From contig NZ_JACXXG010000001.1 in assembly GCF_014764705.1 (NCBI RefSeq), forward strand, positions 62,001-126,000: a DNA stretch of 64,000 nucleotides, read 5' to 3'. Position numbers and translations under genes: made by a program. This document shows positions 24,546 to 33,813 of the stretch, one piece after another (the stretch's first letter is position 1; each line of letters starts with the position of its first letter). This stretch comes from Stutzerimonas kunmingensis (GTDB lineage: Bacteria; Pseudomonadota; Gammaproteobacteria; Pseudomonadales; Pseudomonadaceae). A model generated the notes under the pieces. The model was not told the origin of the DNA. It saw only the letters and a list, made by a program, of their open reading frames with translations, and made no database searches.

Positions 24546-26534
24546 ATGTTGCGTGATCGCCTACTGGGCCTGCCCCGACGGTACAAGCGCCTGCTGCAGG
24601 TGCTGGCCGATGTCATCTTGGTATGGATCTCGTTGTGGCTGGCGTTCGTGGTGCGGCTGGGCTCGTTCGGCCCGATCGAGCCGCTCGGAGGGCATGCCTG
24701 GTTGTTCGCCCTGGCCCCGGTGCTGGCTATTCCGCTGTTCATCCGCATCGGCATGTACCGAGCGGTGATGCGCTATCTCGGCAACGATGCGCTGATCACC
24801 ATTGCCAAGGCGGTGACGTTTTCTTCGCTGCTGCTGGCGCTGGCGATCTACTGGTATCGCGATGCGCCAGCGCTGGTGCCGCGCTCGCTGGTATTCAACT
24901 ACTGGTGGATCAGCCTGATGCTGCTCGGCGGGCTGCGCCTGTTGTTGCGACAGTACGTGCTGGGTGACTGGTACGCCGGCATGCTGGCCGTCCCGTTCGG
25001 ACGTGACGACGGCCTGACGCGTGTAGCCATCTACGGCGCGGGCGCGGCCGGCAATCAGCTGGCGGCGGCGTTACGAATGGGGCGTGCCATGCGTCCGGTT
25101 GCCTTCATCGACGACGATGGCGACTTGGCCAATCGGGTCATTGCCGGGCTCAAGGTGTACAAGCCCAGGCATATCGATCAGATGATCGGAGACACGGGGG
25201 CTAGCGAAGTGTTGCTGGCGATTCCATCCGCCAGCCGGGCGCGGCGTCGGGAGATTCTTGCCGATCTGGAGCGATATCCGCTGCACGTCCGGTCGGTACC
25301 CGGGTTCATGGATCTCGCAAGCGGCCGGGTGAAGGTGGAAGATCTCCAAGAGGTCGATATCGCCGACCTGCTTGGGCGCGACAGCGTCGCCCCGGACGAG
25401 AGGCTGCTGGCACACTGCATACAGGGCAAGGTCGTGCTGGTCACTGGCGCGGGGGGGTCGATCGGCTCCGAGCTCAGTCGCCAGATCCTGCGGCTGTCGC
25501 CAACGGTGCTGCTTCTGCTTGACCACAGTGAATACAACCTGTACGCCATCCACGCCGAGCTCGAGCAGCAGGTCGGTGAGCGGGCGCTTCAGCTGGAGCT
25601 GATCCCCATCCTGGGCTCGGTCGGCAATGCCGATCGGCTGCTCGACGTGATGCGCACCTGGGGCGTCGATAGCGTCTATCACGCTGCGGCCTACAAGCAT
25701 GTGCCAATGGTCGAGCACAACGTCGCCGAAGGCGTGATGAACAACGTGATCGGCACGCTCAACTGTGCGCAGGCGGCGATTCAGGCGGGTGTTTCTCACT
25801 TCGTATTGATTTCGACCGACAAGGCGGTGCGCCCGACGAATGTCATGGGCAGCACCAAGCGCCTCGCGGAAATGGCCCTGCAGGCCCTGAGCAGCGAAAC
25901 GGCGCCAGTGCTGTATGGGCAGGCGGGCGTCAACCATGTGAACCGGACACGCTTCACCATGGTCAGGTTCGGCAATGTGCTGGGGTCGTCCGGCTCGGTG
26001 ATACCGCTGTTTCGCGAACAAATTCGCCGGGGTGGGCCTGTCACTGTCACCCATCCCAAGATCACCCGTTATTTCATGACCATCCCCGAGGCTGCCCAGC
26101 TGGTGCTACAGGCAGGCTCAATGGGGCAGGGCGGGGACGTGTTCGTGCTCGACATGGGCTCTCCGGTGCAAATCGTCGAGCTTGCCGAGAAGATGATTCA
26201 CCTGTCGGGACTATCCGTGCGCTCCGAAAGCAATCCTGCCGGCGACATTGCCATACAGTTCACCGGCCTGCGGCCGGGCGAGAAGCTTTACGAGGAGTTG
26301 CTGATTGGCGACAACGTCACCCCGACCCAGCATCCGATGATCATGTCGGCGAACGAAGCCTGCCTGCCATGGGCCGAGTTCTGCGATGTGCTGGACAGAC
26401 TCCTGCAGGGGCTGGACCGTGACGACTTCGAGCAGGTTAGGCTGGTCATGCGTGCCACGGTCGATGGCTACTCGCCACGCGAGGAGATCGTCGATTGGAT
26501 CCACCGGCGGCGGGCACGAGTGCCGCCGACGTAG
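24546..26534 (+). CDS. wbpM: Nucleotide-sugar 4,6-dehydratase/epimerase, membrane anchored (WbpM)
   Basis: ATG at 24546 (ATG 24542 is not in frame) gives 662 residues, close to WbpM of P. aeruginosa. Four membrane segments cover residues 15-130. A first Rossmann-like domain has IYGAGAAGNQLAAAL near 162; the catalytic SDR domain starts at VLVTGAGGSIGSELSRQIL near 298. STDKAVRPTNVMGSTKRLAEM carries the S-M-K style active site, with Met in place of Tyr, typical of this long subclass. FVLDMG and LRPGEKLYEELL complete it. It should form UDP-4-keto-6-deoxy sugars such as QuiNAc precursors. It closes the LPS block. Confidence 0.92.
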   Translation: MLRDRLLGLPRRYKRLLQVLADVILVWISLWLAFVVRLGSFGPIEPLGGHAWLFALAPVLAIPLFIRIGMYRAVMRYLGNDALITIAKAVTFSSLLLALAIYWYRDAPALVPRSLVFNYWWISLMLLGGLRLLLRQYVLGDWYAGMLAVPFGRDDGLTRVAIYGAGAAGNQLAAALRMGRAMRPVAFIDDDGDLANRVIAGLKVYKPRHIDQMIGDTGASEVLLAIPSASRARRREILADLERYPLHVRSVPGFMDLASGRVKVEDLQEVDIADLLGRDSVAPDERLLAHCIQGKVVLVTGAGGSIGSELSRQILRLSPTVLLLLDHSEYNLYAIHAELEQQVGERALQLELIPILGSVGNADRLLDVMRTWGVDSVYHAAAYKHVPMVEHNVAEGVMNNVIGTLNCAQAAIQAGVSHFVLISTDKAVRPTNVMGSTKRLAEMALQALSSETAPVLYGQAGVNHVNRTRFTMVRFGNVLGSSGSVIPLFREQIRRGGPVTVTHPKITRYFMTIPEAAQLVLQAGSMGQGGDVFVLDMGSPVQIVELAEKMIHLSGLSVRSESNPAGDIAIQFTGLRPGEKLYEELLIGDNVTPTQHPMIMSANEACLPWAEFCDVLDRLLQGLDRDDFEQVRLVMRATVDGYSPREEIVDWIHRRRARVPPT

Positions 26535-26541
26535 GGCTCGG

Positions 26542-27279
26542 TCAGAGATATTTCGCTTTTAAGATGCCTTCGAGTTGTTCATGGGGAATGAACAGTTCAG
26601 GGTGCCCGCTCGAGTACGGCGCGATGCTATACACGTCGTACTTGAGCAACACGCTGTCTTTCAGCAGTGCAATGTTGGCGGTCTGCTGGAAGGGCCAGAA
26701 GTCGAGGAACTCGGCGTCCTGGGCGTGGCCGTTCTCCACCAGCCAGCGTTGATGGGCCTGGCGCGCGACGCGCCAGAAGCTGCCTTCCTGTCCCGGAATC
26801 AGCAGGTCTTCCAGGCGCAGCTCGCGGTTCTGCTCGCGATCATAGTTGATGAAGCCACGCCCGGGCATGCCGTGGGCGCCGCCGACGTACAGATAGCTGG
26901 ACAGCTCGACGATCAGGATGTCGCCGTGCTGCTCGCGCAGCTTGGCTTGCAGGTAGCTGCTCCAGCCCGGCTCGGCAGCGCGCAGAAACTGTTGCTGGTA
27001 ACGCTCGAGCGAATCGGGCAGGCGATCATCCGGACCATTGATGGTCATCCGACGCAGGCGCGCGTCGATCAGGCTGTTCAGTTCGGGTTCATCGGCGAAG
27101 GTCAGGGTGTCGATGTTCACCAGCGGGCAGTCTTCGCCCTGGCAGCCCTGCGGGCGCTGCTCGGTGAGGTTCTGGCGCACCTCCACCGGACGTTCGGAGG
27201 AGAGGTGCTGGCAGCCGCTCAGCAGCACGACAAGGCTGCCCAAGAGGATCAGAGTGCGGATGGAGGCGGTTCGATTCAT
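26542..27279 (-). CDS. DUF3298-type lipoprotein
   Basis: The start chosen is ATG 27279, because residues 1-25 then form a lipoprotein signal (IRTLILLGSLVVLLSGC) with lipobox LLSGC; the frame is open to 27459 but has no similarity there. The mature part contains VNIDTLTF, LLQ-type helices, and the DUF3298 pattern YLYVGGAHGMPGRGFINYDREQNRELRLEDLL followed by VLLKYDVYSIAPYSSGHPELFIPHEQL. It probably resides in the envelope; family function is unknown. It is divergent from nudF, and its position matches the conserved gene beside aspP/nudF in P. aeruginosa, so it marks the return to core chromosome. Confidence 0.78.
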   Translation of the reverse strand: MNRTASIRTLILLGSLVVLLSGCQHLSSERPVEVRQNLTEQRPQGCQGEDCPLVNIDTLTFADEPELNSLIDARLRRMTINGPDDRLPDSLERYQQQFLRAAEPGWSSYLQAKLREQHGDILIVELSSYLYVGGAHGMPGRGFINYDREQNRELRLEDLLIPGQEGSFWRVARQAHQRWLVENGHAQDAEFLDFWPFQQTANIALLKDSVLLKYDVYSIAPYSSGHPELFIPHEQLEGILKAKYL

Positions 27280-27495
27280 GGTTGGTCCAGACATGGCAGT
27301 GCGCTTTCGATTGCCGAAGACAGCTGAAGTTCGTGCGGCGCTGCAGGTGGAGCTTTCTTCGGCTACGGTGGTCTGCAAAGGGCTGCGCCAGCGACGATGC
27401 CGCGTTAGGATGGCGACGAAGCCGCTCACGTTGTGACGGTTGCAGTCGCCCGCCGTCACTTACGGCGCGGTTCAAACCGATATGAGTAGTACCCG

Positions 27496-28113
27496 ATGAG
27501 CGAAACCTTCAAGCCCGGTCCGGATGATGTCCAGATCCTCCGACGAGAGCAATGCTTCAGCGGTTTTTACCGGCTGGAGCGCCTGCACCTGCGTCACCGC
27601 CAGTTCAGCGGCGCCATGGGCGCGGAGTTGAGTCGCGAGCTGTTCGTGCGGCATGACGCCGTGTGCGTGCTGCCCTATGATCCGCGGCGCGATCGGGTGG
27701 TGCTGATCGAGCAGTTTCGCGTCGGGGCGCTGGGCAAGGTCGACAATCCCTGGCTGATCGAACTGGTCGCCGGGCTGATCGACAAGGACGAGGCGCCCGA
27801 CGCGGTGGCCCGGCGCGAGGCGATCGAAGAAGCCGGGCTGGAGCTGGGCGAGCTGTGGTCGATCACGCGGTACTTTCCGTCTCCGGGCGGCAGCGATGAA
27901 CAGGTGCATCTCTACATCGGCCGCTGCGACAGCGAAGGCGCGCAAGGCGTCTTCGGTCTGGCCGAGGAAGGCGAGGATATTCGCGTGCATGTCTGGCCGC
28001 TACAGCAGGCACTCCGCGCGGTCAACGAGGGTCGTATCGACAACGCGGCCAGCATCATTGCACTGCAGTGGCTGGCCTTGAATCGCGAGCAGGTGCGGGG
28101 GGCGTGGACATGA
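27496..28113 (+). CDS. nudF: ADP-ribose pyrophosphatase (Nudix)
   Basis: The 205-residue Nudix hydrolase should split ADP-ribose into AMP and ribose-5-phosphate. The full Nudix box is present near residues 94-116: G-x5-E-x7-REAIEEAGL, reading from GLIDKDE to EEAGL. ELVAGLID before it and YFPSPGGSDEQVHLYIGRCD after it are typical of the ADP-ribose subgroup. The stop overlaps the start of the DUF1249 gene (ATGA), a coupled pair conserved in Pseudomonas; cpdA and yqiA follow on the same strand, so an operon of four genes is likely. Confidence 0.9.
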   Translation: MSETFKPGPDDVQILRREQCFSGFYRLERLHLRHRQFSGAMGAELSRELFVRHDAVCVLPYDPRRDRVVLIEQFRVGALGKVDNPWLIELVAGLIDKDEAPDAVARREAIEEAGLELGELWSITRYFPSPGGSDEQVHLYIGRCDSEGAQGVFGLAEEGEDIRVHVWPLQQALRAVNEGRIDNAASIIALQWLALNREQVRGAWT

Positions 28114-28556
28114 GAAAGACGCGCGAGCGATACCGAGTCGACCTGCTCGAACTGCAGTCGGCCTGCGAGGCCAATTACCTGCGCCTGATGCGGCTGCTGC
28201 CGGGCATGCGCAACGGCTGCGAAGCGCGCCGCATCGCAATCAGTCAGGGCGACATGCTGCTCGGTGTGCTGGTGCTCGAGGTGCTGGAGAGCTGCCCTTA
28301 CACCACGACCTTGCAGGTCAGTCAGGAGAACTGTCTGACCTGGTTGCCGGTGCCGAAGATGGAGGTGCGGGTATACCACGATGTGCGAATGGCCGAAGTC
28401 ATCCGCGCCGAGAATGCGCGGCGTTTCCGCGGCATCTATCACTACCCCAACGCGCAGATGCACCAGCCGGACGAGAAGAACCAGCTCAATCTGTTCCTCG
28501 GCGAATGGCTGGGCCACTGCCTGGCCTGCGGACACGAGCTGGAGCCGGTGCTCTGA
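28110..28556 (+). CDS. DUF1249 family protein
   Basis: ATG at 28110 overlaps the nudF stop. The 148-residue protein has the DUF1249 layout: YRVDLLELQSACEANYLRLMRLLP, a beta-rich middle with LEVLESCPYTTTLQVSQ, MEVRVYHDVRMAEVIRAENARRFRGIY, and YPNAQMHQPDEKNQLNLFLGEWLGHCL. There is no catalytic signature and no known activity. The link to nudF, cpdA and yqiA is conserved in gammaproteobacteria, which suggests a role in nucleotide or signal metabolism, but that is inference. Confidence 0.88.
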   Translation: MRKTRERYRVDLLELQSACEANYLRLMRLLPGMRNGCEARRIAISQGDMLLGVLVLEVLESCPYTTTLQVSQENCLTWLPVPKMEVRVYHDVRMAEVIRAENARRFRGIYHYPNAQMHQPDEKNQLNLFLGEWLGHCLACGHELEPVL

Positions 28557-28708
28557 CCCCTTGCGTCCAGTCTTGATGGGCTGATACTGCGTGTGATTCG
28601 CCCTGGATGCGCTGCGCCGTTCTGTGACCCAAGCCCGCATCCTGAGGTTTACCCCCCCGCCGGGCACCTACCATAATTCCGTTGCGATTTAGCTCAAGGA
28701 GAAGGGCA

Positions 28709-29521
28709 TTGCCTGGTGCGTCCCTGACTGTTGAAGATTCGGTTCTGCTGGTGCAGCTCACCGACAGCCATCTGTTTGCCGAAGCGGACGGCAAGCTGCT
28801 GGGTATGAATACCTGTGACAGCTTGGAACGGGTGGTCGAGCTGGCCATCGACGAGCAGCCACGCATCGACCTGATCCTCGCCACCGGCGATCTCTCGCAG
28901 GACGGCTCGGTGGCATCCTATCAGCGGTTCCGGCGGCTCGCCGAGCGCATCGAAGCGCCGGCGCGCTGGTGCCCGGGGAACCACGACGAGCTGGCCGCGA
29001 TGCGTGAGGCCTGTCGTGGCAGTGCGCTGATGGAACCGGTGCTGGAGATCGCTGGCTGGCGGGTAGTCATGCTCGATACGCTGGTGGCGGGCTCGGTGTT
29101 CGGCATGCTGCGCAACGATCAGCTGGAGCTGCTTGAGCGTGCGCTGAGCGAGGCGCCGGACCATCACCACCTGATCTGCCTGCACCATCATCCGGTATCC
29201 ATCGGCAGCCGCTGGATGGACACCATCGGGCTGCGCAATCCTGACGCTCTGTTTGAGGTGTTGGATCGTCATAGCAACGTGCGTGCACTGCTCTGGGGCC
29301 ATATCCACCAGGAGTTCGATAGCTGGCGCAACGACGTACGCCTGCTGGCGTCGCCATCGACCGGCGTGCAGTTCGCCCCGCAGAGCGAAGACTTTCAGGT
29401 CGACAGCGTGGCGCCGGGTTATCGCTGGCTGCGGCTGTACACCGATGGACAGCTGGAGACGGGCGTTTCCCGGGTCAGCGGTATCGAGTTCGAGATCGAC
29501 TACAGCGTCAAGGGCTATTGA
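28709..29521 (+). CDS. cpdA: 3',5'-cyclic AMP phosphodiesterase
   Basis: TTG at 28709 is chosen because AAGGAG lies 7 bases before it and the family starts close to LLVQLTDSHLF; an earlier TTG at 28682 has no such site. The 270-residue metallophosphoesterase carries D-x-H (TDSHLF), ATGDLSQDG, CPGNHDE, LHHHPV and LLWGHIHQEF, the metal-ligand set of CpdA. It hydrolyses cAMP to AMP and so tunes Crp/Vfr-type signalling. The TTG start may keep expression low. It lies between DUF1249 and yqiA, as in related genomes. Confidence 0.9.
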   Translation: MPGASLTVEDSVLLVQLTDSHLFAEADGKLLGMNTCDSLERVVELAIDEQPRIDLILATGDLSQDGSVASYQRFRRLAERIEAPARWCPGNHDELAAMREACRGSALMEPVLEIAGWRVVMLDTLVAGSVFGMLRNDQLELLERALSEAPDHHHLICLHHHPVSIGSRWMDTIGLRNPDALFEVLDRHSNVRALLWGHIHQEFDSWRNDVRLLASPSTGVQFAPQSEDFQVDSVAPGYRWLRLYTDGQLETGVSRVSGIEFEIDYSVKGY

Positions 29522-29587
29522 CGCGGCCCGGCGCCCAGTGACACGCGCTGGCGGCAGTTGGCAGGAGATACCCCAAGCCCGCCCCAT

Positions 29588-29620
29588 CATGCCGCCAGTC
29601 TGCTTGCAGACGGCGGCATG
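29588..29620 (+). terminator. Strong hairpin between cpdA and yqiA
   Basis: CATGCCGCC pairs with GGCGGCATG and GTCTG with CAGAC inside it, around a CTTG loop. There is only a weak T-rich tail (ttgcggtttt), so it may be an attenuator or mRNA-stability element rather than a full terminator. Confidence 0.5.
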
Positions 29621-29658
29621 TGCCTTGTAGCCTTGCGGTTTTCCTACGAACTGTATCC

Positions 29659-30264
29659 ATGTCCAGCTATTCGCCTTCGATTCTCTATATCCACGGTCTC
29701 AACAGCTCGCCGGTCTCGCAGAAGGCCAGCCAGTTGTCGGCTGCGCTGGAGACGCTGGGTATGGCCGAACGCTTGCGGGTCCCCGCGTTGCATCATCATC
29801 CGCGTCAGGCCATCGCTCAGCTCGAAGCTTGCTTGGGCGAGCTCGGCCGACCGCTGCTGGTCGGCAGCTCGCTTGGCGGCTACTATGCGACGCACCTCGC
29901 CGAGCGCCATGGCCTCAAGGCATTGCTCATCAATCCGGCCGTGACACCGCACCGCCGGTTCGACGGTTATCTCGGGCCGCAGACCAACCTGTACAGCGGG
30001 GAAGTCTGGGACCTCACCGAAGATCATGTGACCGCCTTGGCGGAACTGGAAACCTCGCCACCGCAGGATGCCGAGCGCTATCAGGTCTGGCTGCAGACAG
30101 GCGATGAAACGCTGGATTACCGTGACGCCGCACAGTTCTACCGTGGCTGTGCACTGCGCATTCAGGACGGTGGCGACCATGGCTTCCAGGGGTTTGCCGA
30201 GCGTCTGCCGGCGCTGCTGGCCTTTGCCGGCTTCGAGCCGCAGGCATGGCTTGATCGGCTCTGA
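29659..30264 (+). CDS. yqiA: YqiA-type esterase (alpha/beta hydrolase)
   Basis: ATG 29659 begins MSSYSPSILYIHGLNSSP, the usual YqiA start; the frame is open 13 codons further upstream. The 201-residue protein has the oxyanion HGLNSS loop, the nucleophile elbow GSSLGGYY near residue 78, QTGDETLDYRDA (acid region) and GGDHGFQGF with the catalytic His. E. coli YqiA is a soluble esterase on short acyl esters encoded just before parE, the same place as here. It precedes parE by 152 bp. Confidence 0.9.
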   Translation: MSSYSPSILYIHGLNSSPVSQKASQLSAALETLGMAERLRVPALHHHPRQAIAQLEACLGELGRPLLVGSSLGGYYATHLAERHGLKALLINPAVTPHRRFDGYLGPQTNLYSGEVWDLTEDHVTALAELETSPPQDAERYQVWLQTGDETLDYRDAAQFYRGCALRIQDGGDHGFQGFAERLPALLAFAGFEPQAWLDRL

Positions 30265-30416
30265 AAGGTTGCTGATGCGCGGCGCAACGTTCGTGCGGCC
30301 GGTCAGCGGCAGGGTGGTTTCGCGAACCCGGACTGGCCATTTCATTCCGGCGTTGCGCAGACTTTCGCTGCCCGCAAGGGCTGATTCATTCAGAACATAA
30401 GGACAGTGCCAGACAG

Positions 30417-32303
30417 ATGTCTTATACCGCAGAAGCCATCGAGGTTCTTTCCGGCCTCGACCCGGTGCGCAAGCGCCCGGGCATGTACACCGACACCTCG
30501 CGGCCCAACCACTTGGCCCAGGAAGTCATCGACAACAGCGTCGACGAAGCCCTCGCCGGCCATGCCCGCTCGGTTCAGGTGATCCTGCATCAAGACAATT
30601 CGCTGGAAGTGATCGACGACGGCCGTGGCATGCCGGTGGATATTCACCCGGAAGAGGGCGTGCCGGGCGTCGAGCTGATCCTCACCAAGCTCCACGCCGG
30701 CGGCAAGTTCTCCAACAAGAACTACCAATTCTCCGGCGGTCTGCACGGGGTCGGCATCTCGGTGGTCAATGCCTTGTCGACTCGGGTCGAGGTGACCGTC
30801 AAGCGCGACGGCAACGAATACCGCATGAGCTTCGCCGACGGCTTCAAGGCCACCGACCTGGAAGTCATCGGCAGCGTCGGCAAGCGCAACACCGGTACCA
30901 GCGTGCGTTTCTGGGCCGATCCGAAATACTTCGATTCCCCCAAATTCTCCATCAGCCGCCTCAAGCATGTGCTCAAGGCGAAGGCCGTGCTCTGTCCGGG
31001 GCTGAGCGTCAGCTTCGAAGACAAGGGCAGCGGCGAGAAAGTCGAGTGGCACTACGAGGACGGCCTGCGTTCGTATCTGGTCGACTCGGTCAGCGATTAC
31101 CTGCGCCTGCCCGACGAGCCCTTTGTCGGAGCCCTGGCTGGCAACACCGAGGCGGTGGACTGGGCGCTGCTGTGGTTGCCGGAAGGTGGCGAGAGTGTCC
31201 AGGAGAGCTACGTCAATCTGATTCCAACGGCCCAGGGCGGTACCCATGTCAACGGTCTGCGGCAGGGCCTGCTGGATGCCATGCGCGAGTTCTGCGAGTT
31301 CCGCAACCTGCTGCCGCGCGGGCTGAAGCTGGCGCCGGAAGACATCTGGGAGCGCATCGCCTTCGTCCTCTCGATGAAGATGCAGGAGCCACAGTTCTCC
31401 GGGCAGACCAAGGAGCGCCTGTCGTCCCGCGAAGCCGCCGCCTTCGTCTCCGGTGTGGTCAAGGATGCCTTCAGCCTCTGGCTCAATGCCCACCCGGAGC
31501 TGGGCATGCAACTGGCCGAGCTGGCGATCAGCAACGCCGGGCGCCGCCTCAAGGCCGGCAAGAAGGTCGAACGCAAGAAGATCACTCAGGGCCCGGCGCT
31601 GCCGGGCAAGCTGGCCGACTGCGCCGGGCAGGATCCGATGCGCGCCGAGCTGTTCCTGGTCGAGGGTGACTCGGCCGGCGGCTCGGCCAAGCAGGCGCGG
31701 GACAAGGAGTTCCAGGCGATCATGCCGCTGCGCGGCAAGATACTTAACACTTGGGAGGTCGACGGCGGCGAAGTGCTGGCCAGCCAGGAAGTACACGACA
31801 TCGCCGTCGCCATCGGCGTCGATCCGGGCGCGGCCGATCTGGGCCAGCTGCGTTACGGCAAAATCTGCATCCTCGCCGACGCCGACTCCGACGGCCTGCA
31901 CATCGCCACGTTGCTCTGCGCCCTGTTCGTTCAGCATTTCCGCCCTTTGGTCGAGGCCGGCCATGTCTATGTCGCCATGCCGCCGCTGTATCGCATTGAC
32001 CTGGGCAAGGACATCTTCTACGCGCTGGACGAGGCCGAGCGCGACGGCATCCTCGAGCGCCTGGTCGCCGAGAAGCGCCGCGGCAAGCCTCAGGTCACCC
32101 GCTTCAAGGGCCTCGGTGAGATGAATCCGCCGCAACTGCGCGAGACCACCATGGACCCCAACACGCGTCGACTGGTACAGCTGACCCTGGATGATTTCGA
32201 GGGCACCCGCGAGATCATGGACATGCTGCTGGCCAAGAAGCGCGCCGGCGACCGCAAGAGCTGGCTCGAGTCCAAGGGCAATCTCGCCGAGGTGCTGGTT
32301 TGA
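30417..32303 (+). CDS. parE: DNA topoisomerase IV subunit B
   Basis: The 628-residue ATPase subunit pairs with ParC to decatenate daughter chromosomes. The GHKL domain has EVIDNSVDEALAGHA near residue 40 and GGLHGVG near 108; the transducer contains QTKERLSSREAAAF; the TOPRIM part has EGDSAGGSAKQARD near 416, PLRGKILN and ADADSDGLHI. The length is normal. The next gene begins at TTG 32300 inside its stop, and the chain runs on without gaps to parC. Confidence 0.97.
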   Translation: MSYTAEAIEVLSGLDPVRKRPGMYTDTSRPNHLAQEVIDNSVDEALAGHARSVQVILHQDNSLEVIDDGRGMPVDIHPEEGVPGVELILTKLHAGGKFSNKNYQFSGGLHGVGISVVNALSTRVEVTVKRDGNEYRMSFADGFKATDLEVIGSVGKRNTGTSVRFWADPKYFDSPKFSISRLKHVLKAKAVLCPGLSVSFEDKGSGEKVEWHYEDGLRSYLVDSVSDYLRLPDEPFVGALAGNTEAVDWALLWLPEGGESVQESYVNLIPTAQGGTHVNGLRQGLLDAMREFCEFRNLLPRGLKLAPEDIWERIAFVLSMKMQEPQFSGQTKERLSSREAAAFVSGVVKDAFSLWLNAHPELGMQLAELAISNAGRRLKAGKKVERKKITQGPALPGKLADCAGQDPMRAELFLVEGDSAGGSAKQARDKEFQAIMPLRGKILNTWEVDGGEVLASQEVHDIAVAIGVDPGAADLGQLRYGKICILADADSDGLHIATLLCALFVQHFRPLVEAGHVYVAMPPLYRIDLGKDIFYALDEAERDGILERLVAEKRRGKPQVTRFKGLGEMNPPQLRETTMDPNTRRLVQLTLDDFEGTREIMDMLLAKKRAGDRKSWLESKGNLAEVLV

Positions 32304-33283
32304 TTCGCCGTTGGCTGGCTGCGCTGAGTCTGGCTTCGGCACCGCTCTGGGCCAGCGAGCCGGCGCCCGAACTGAAACTGCTCGGAGAGCACCCTGTGGC
32401 CGGAATGGCCGGTGGCAACCTGTCTGGAATGGCCTGGTGCGGCGATGCCTTGTGGGCCGTTTCCGATCGCGAGGACGATGTTCTCTATCGTCTGGATACC
32501 AGCGTCTCGCCCTGGCAGGCCGAGCCTGAGCGTTTCGAGGCGGGCCCACCGCCGGACAGCAGCTTGCCCTGGGGCATGCGCATGCGCGCCTGGGCCAGCG
32601 GCCAGGTGCGGGGTGGTCAGCTGGATTTCGAAGGCCTGAGCTGTGACAGCCTGGGTAATCGCTATGTGGTCAGCGAGGCTCATGCCGGTGTGCTGCGGGT
32701 CAGCCCGGCGGGTACGGCGGAATGGCTGCGCCTGCCCGATACGTTGGTACGACAGGCGCGGGCCAGCGGCATGCTCTGGCACTTCAACGCGCTGTTCGAA
32801 GGGATCGCGGTCGATCCGAAGGCTGAGCGCATGTGGCTGGCGGCCGAACGCGAGCGCCGCGGTCTTCTGGTGCTGCATCGCCAGCAGAGCAGCTGGCAGT
32901 GCACGGGCGGCTGCGTGCTGATGGCCGAGGGGGGCGATCAGCTGCCGCCCGCTGCGCTGGGCGATGCGCCGCTGCCAAAGAGCTTCTCGGCGGTGGCGTT
33001 CTTCGCCGACAAGCTTTTCGTGCTCGAGCCCTCGGCCTACCGCGTCTGTCGTCGCAGCCCCGCCACTGGCGCGGTGGAGCGTTGCTGGTCATTCGCCGAG
33101 GAGGCCTTGACCGAGGAACGCCGCTACGCTGAGCCCTTTGGCAACGCCGAGGCGCTGTGGGTCGATGCCGAAGGTGCGTGGATCGGGGTCGACAATAACG
33201 GCAAGGCCCGTAGTGATGGCGAAAAGCACCCGATTGTATGGCGTTTTGCCGCGCCTGATGGCGGCTGGGGTGCGAAGCCGTGA
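32300..33283 (+). CDS. Phytase-like esterase domain protein (PF13449 type), exported
   Basis: TTG at 32300 overlaps the parE stop (TTGA) and gives a clean signal peptide (WLAALSLASAPLWA, cleavage likely after ASA/LWA). The 327 residues look like the 'esterase-like activity of phytase' family: LSGMAWCGDALWAVSDREDDVLYRLD, LDFEGLSCDS, HFNALFEGIAVDP, FADKLFVLEPSAYRVCR and WIGVDNNGKARSD, a propeller-type arrangement of beta strands. Predicted periplasmic. The substrate is unknown. P. aeruginosa has a homologue at the same place between parE and parC. Confidence 0.75.
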   Translation: MIRRWLAALSLASAPLWASEPAPELKLLGEHPVAGMAGGNLSGMAWCGDALWAVSDREDDVLYRLDTSVSPWQAEPERFEAGPPPDSSLPWGMRMRAWASGQVRGGQLDFEGLSCDSLGNRYVVSEAHAGVLRVSPAGTAEWLRLPDTLVRQARASGMLWHFNALFEGIAVDPKAERMWLAAERERRGLLVLHRQQSSWQCTGGCVLMAEGGDQLPPAALGDAPLPKSFSAVAFFADKLFVLEPSAYRVCRRSPATGAVERCWSFAEEALTEERRYAEPFGNAEALWVDAEGAWIGVDNNGKARSDGEKHPIVWRFAAPDGGWGAKP

Positions 33284-33813
33284 GCCAGACCGCCGGGCGG
33301 CGCGCCGGGCGCGTGATGCTGGTGCTCGCCTGGGGCGTCGGGCTGTTCCTGGCCACCCGTTTTTTCGCTGCTTGGGAAGAGGACCGGTTCAACCCCAATC
33401 GGCAGCCGGTTTCCCAGCTGCAGGGCGAGCAGATCGAAGTGCAGCTGGCCGGCAACGTGCAAGGCCATTTCGTTGCCAGCGGGCGGATCAATGGTGAGCC
33501 GGTCACCTTTCTGCTCGATACCGGTGCCACCGATGTCGCGGTGCCGGCCGAGCTGGCCGAACGGCTGAGACTGGAGCGTGGCGCACCGGTGATGCTGCAT
33601 ACCGCCAATGGCCAGACCACCGGCTATCGCACCGTGCTGTCGAGCCTTGATCTTGGTGACATCCGCCTGCACGACGTGCGTGCCATCGTCGCCCCCGGCT
33701 TTCGCAGCGAACAGGTGCTGCTCGGTATGAGCGCACTGAAACAGCTTGAATTCACCCAGCGTGCTGGCACCCTGGTGCTGCGTCAGCAACTGCCTCGGGG
33801 GCAAGGCCGATGA
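33280..33813 (+). CDS. Retropepsin-like aspartic protease, membrane anchored (TIGR02281 type)
   Basis: GTG at 33280 overlaps the preceding stop (GTGA). The 177-residue protein has one N-terminal membrane segment (VMLVLAWGVGLFLATRFF) and a periplasmic domain with the aspartic-protease motif FLLDTGATDVAVP near residue 85 and VLLGMSALKQLEF near 150. Such single-domain proteases act as dimers, each giving one Asp. It is conserved next to parC in pseudomonads. Its natural substrate is not known. Confidence 0.85.
   Translation: MSQTAGRRAGRVMLVLAWGVGLFLATRFFAAWEEDRFNPNRQPVSQLQGEQIEVQLAGNVQGHFVASGRINGEPVTFLLDTGATDVAVPAELAERLRLERGAPVMLHTANGQTTGYRTVLSSLDLGDIRLHDVRAIVAPGFRSEQVLLGMSALKQLEFTQRAGTLVLRQQLPRGQGR

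Noticed and set aside
30390..32549. 719-codon open frame on the minus strand across parE
   Set aside because: It is the mirror of parE and the following gene; high GC keeps antisense frames open. No domain is visible, while parE has all its motifs.
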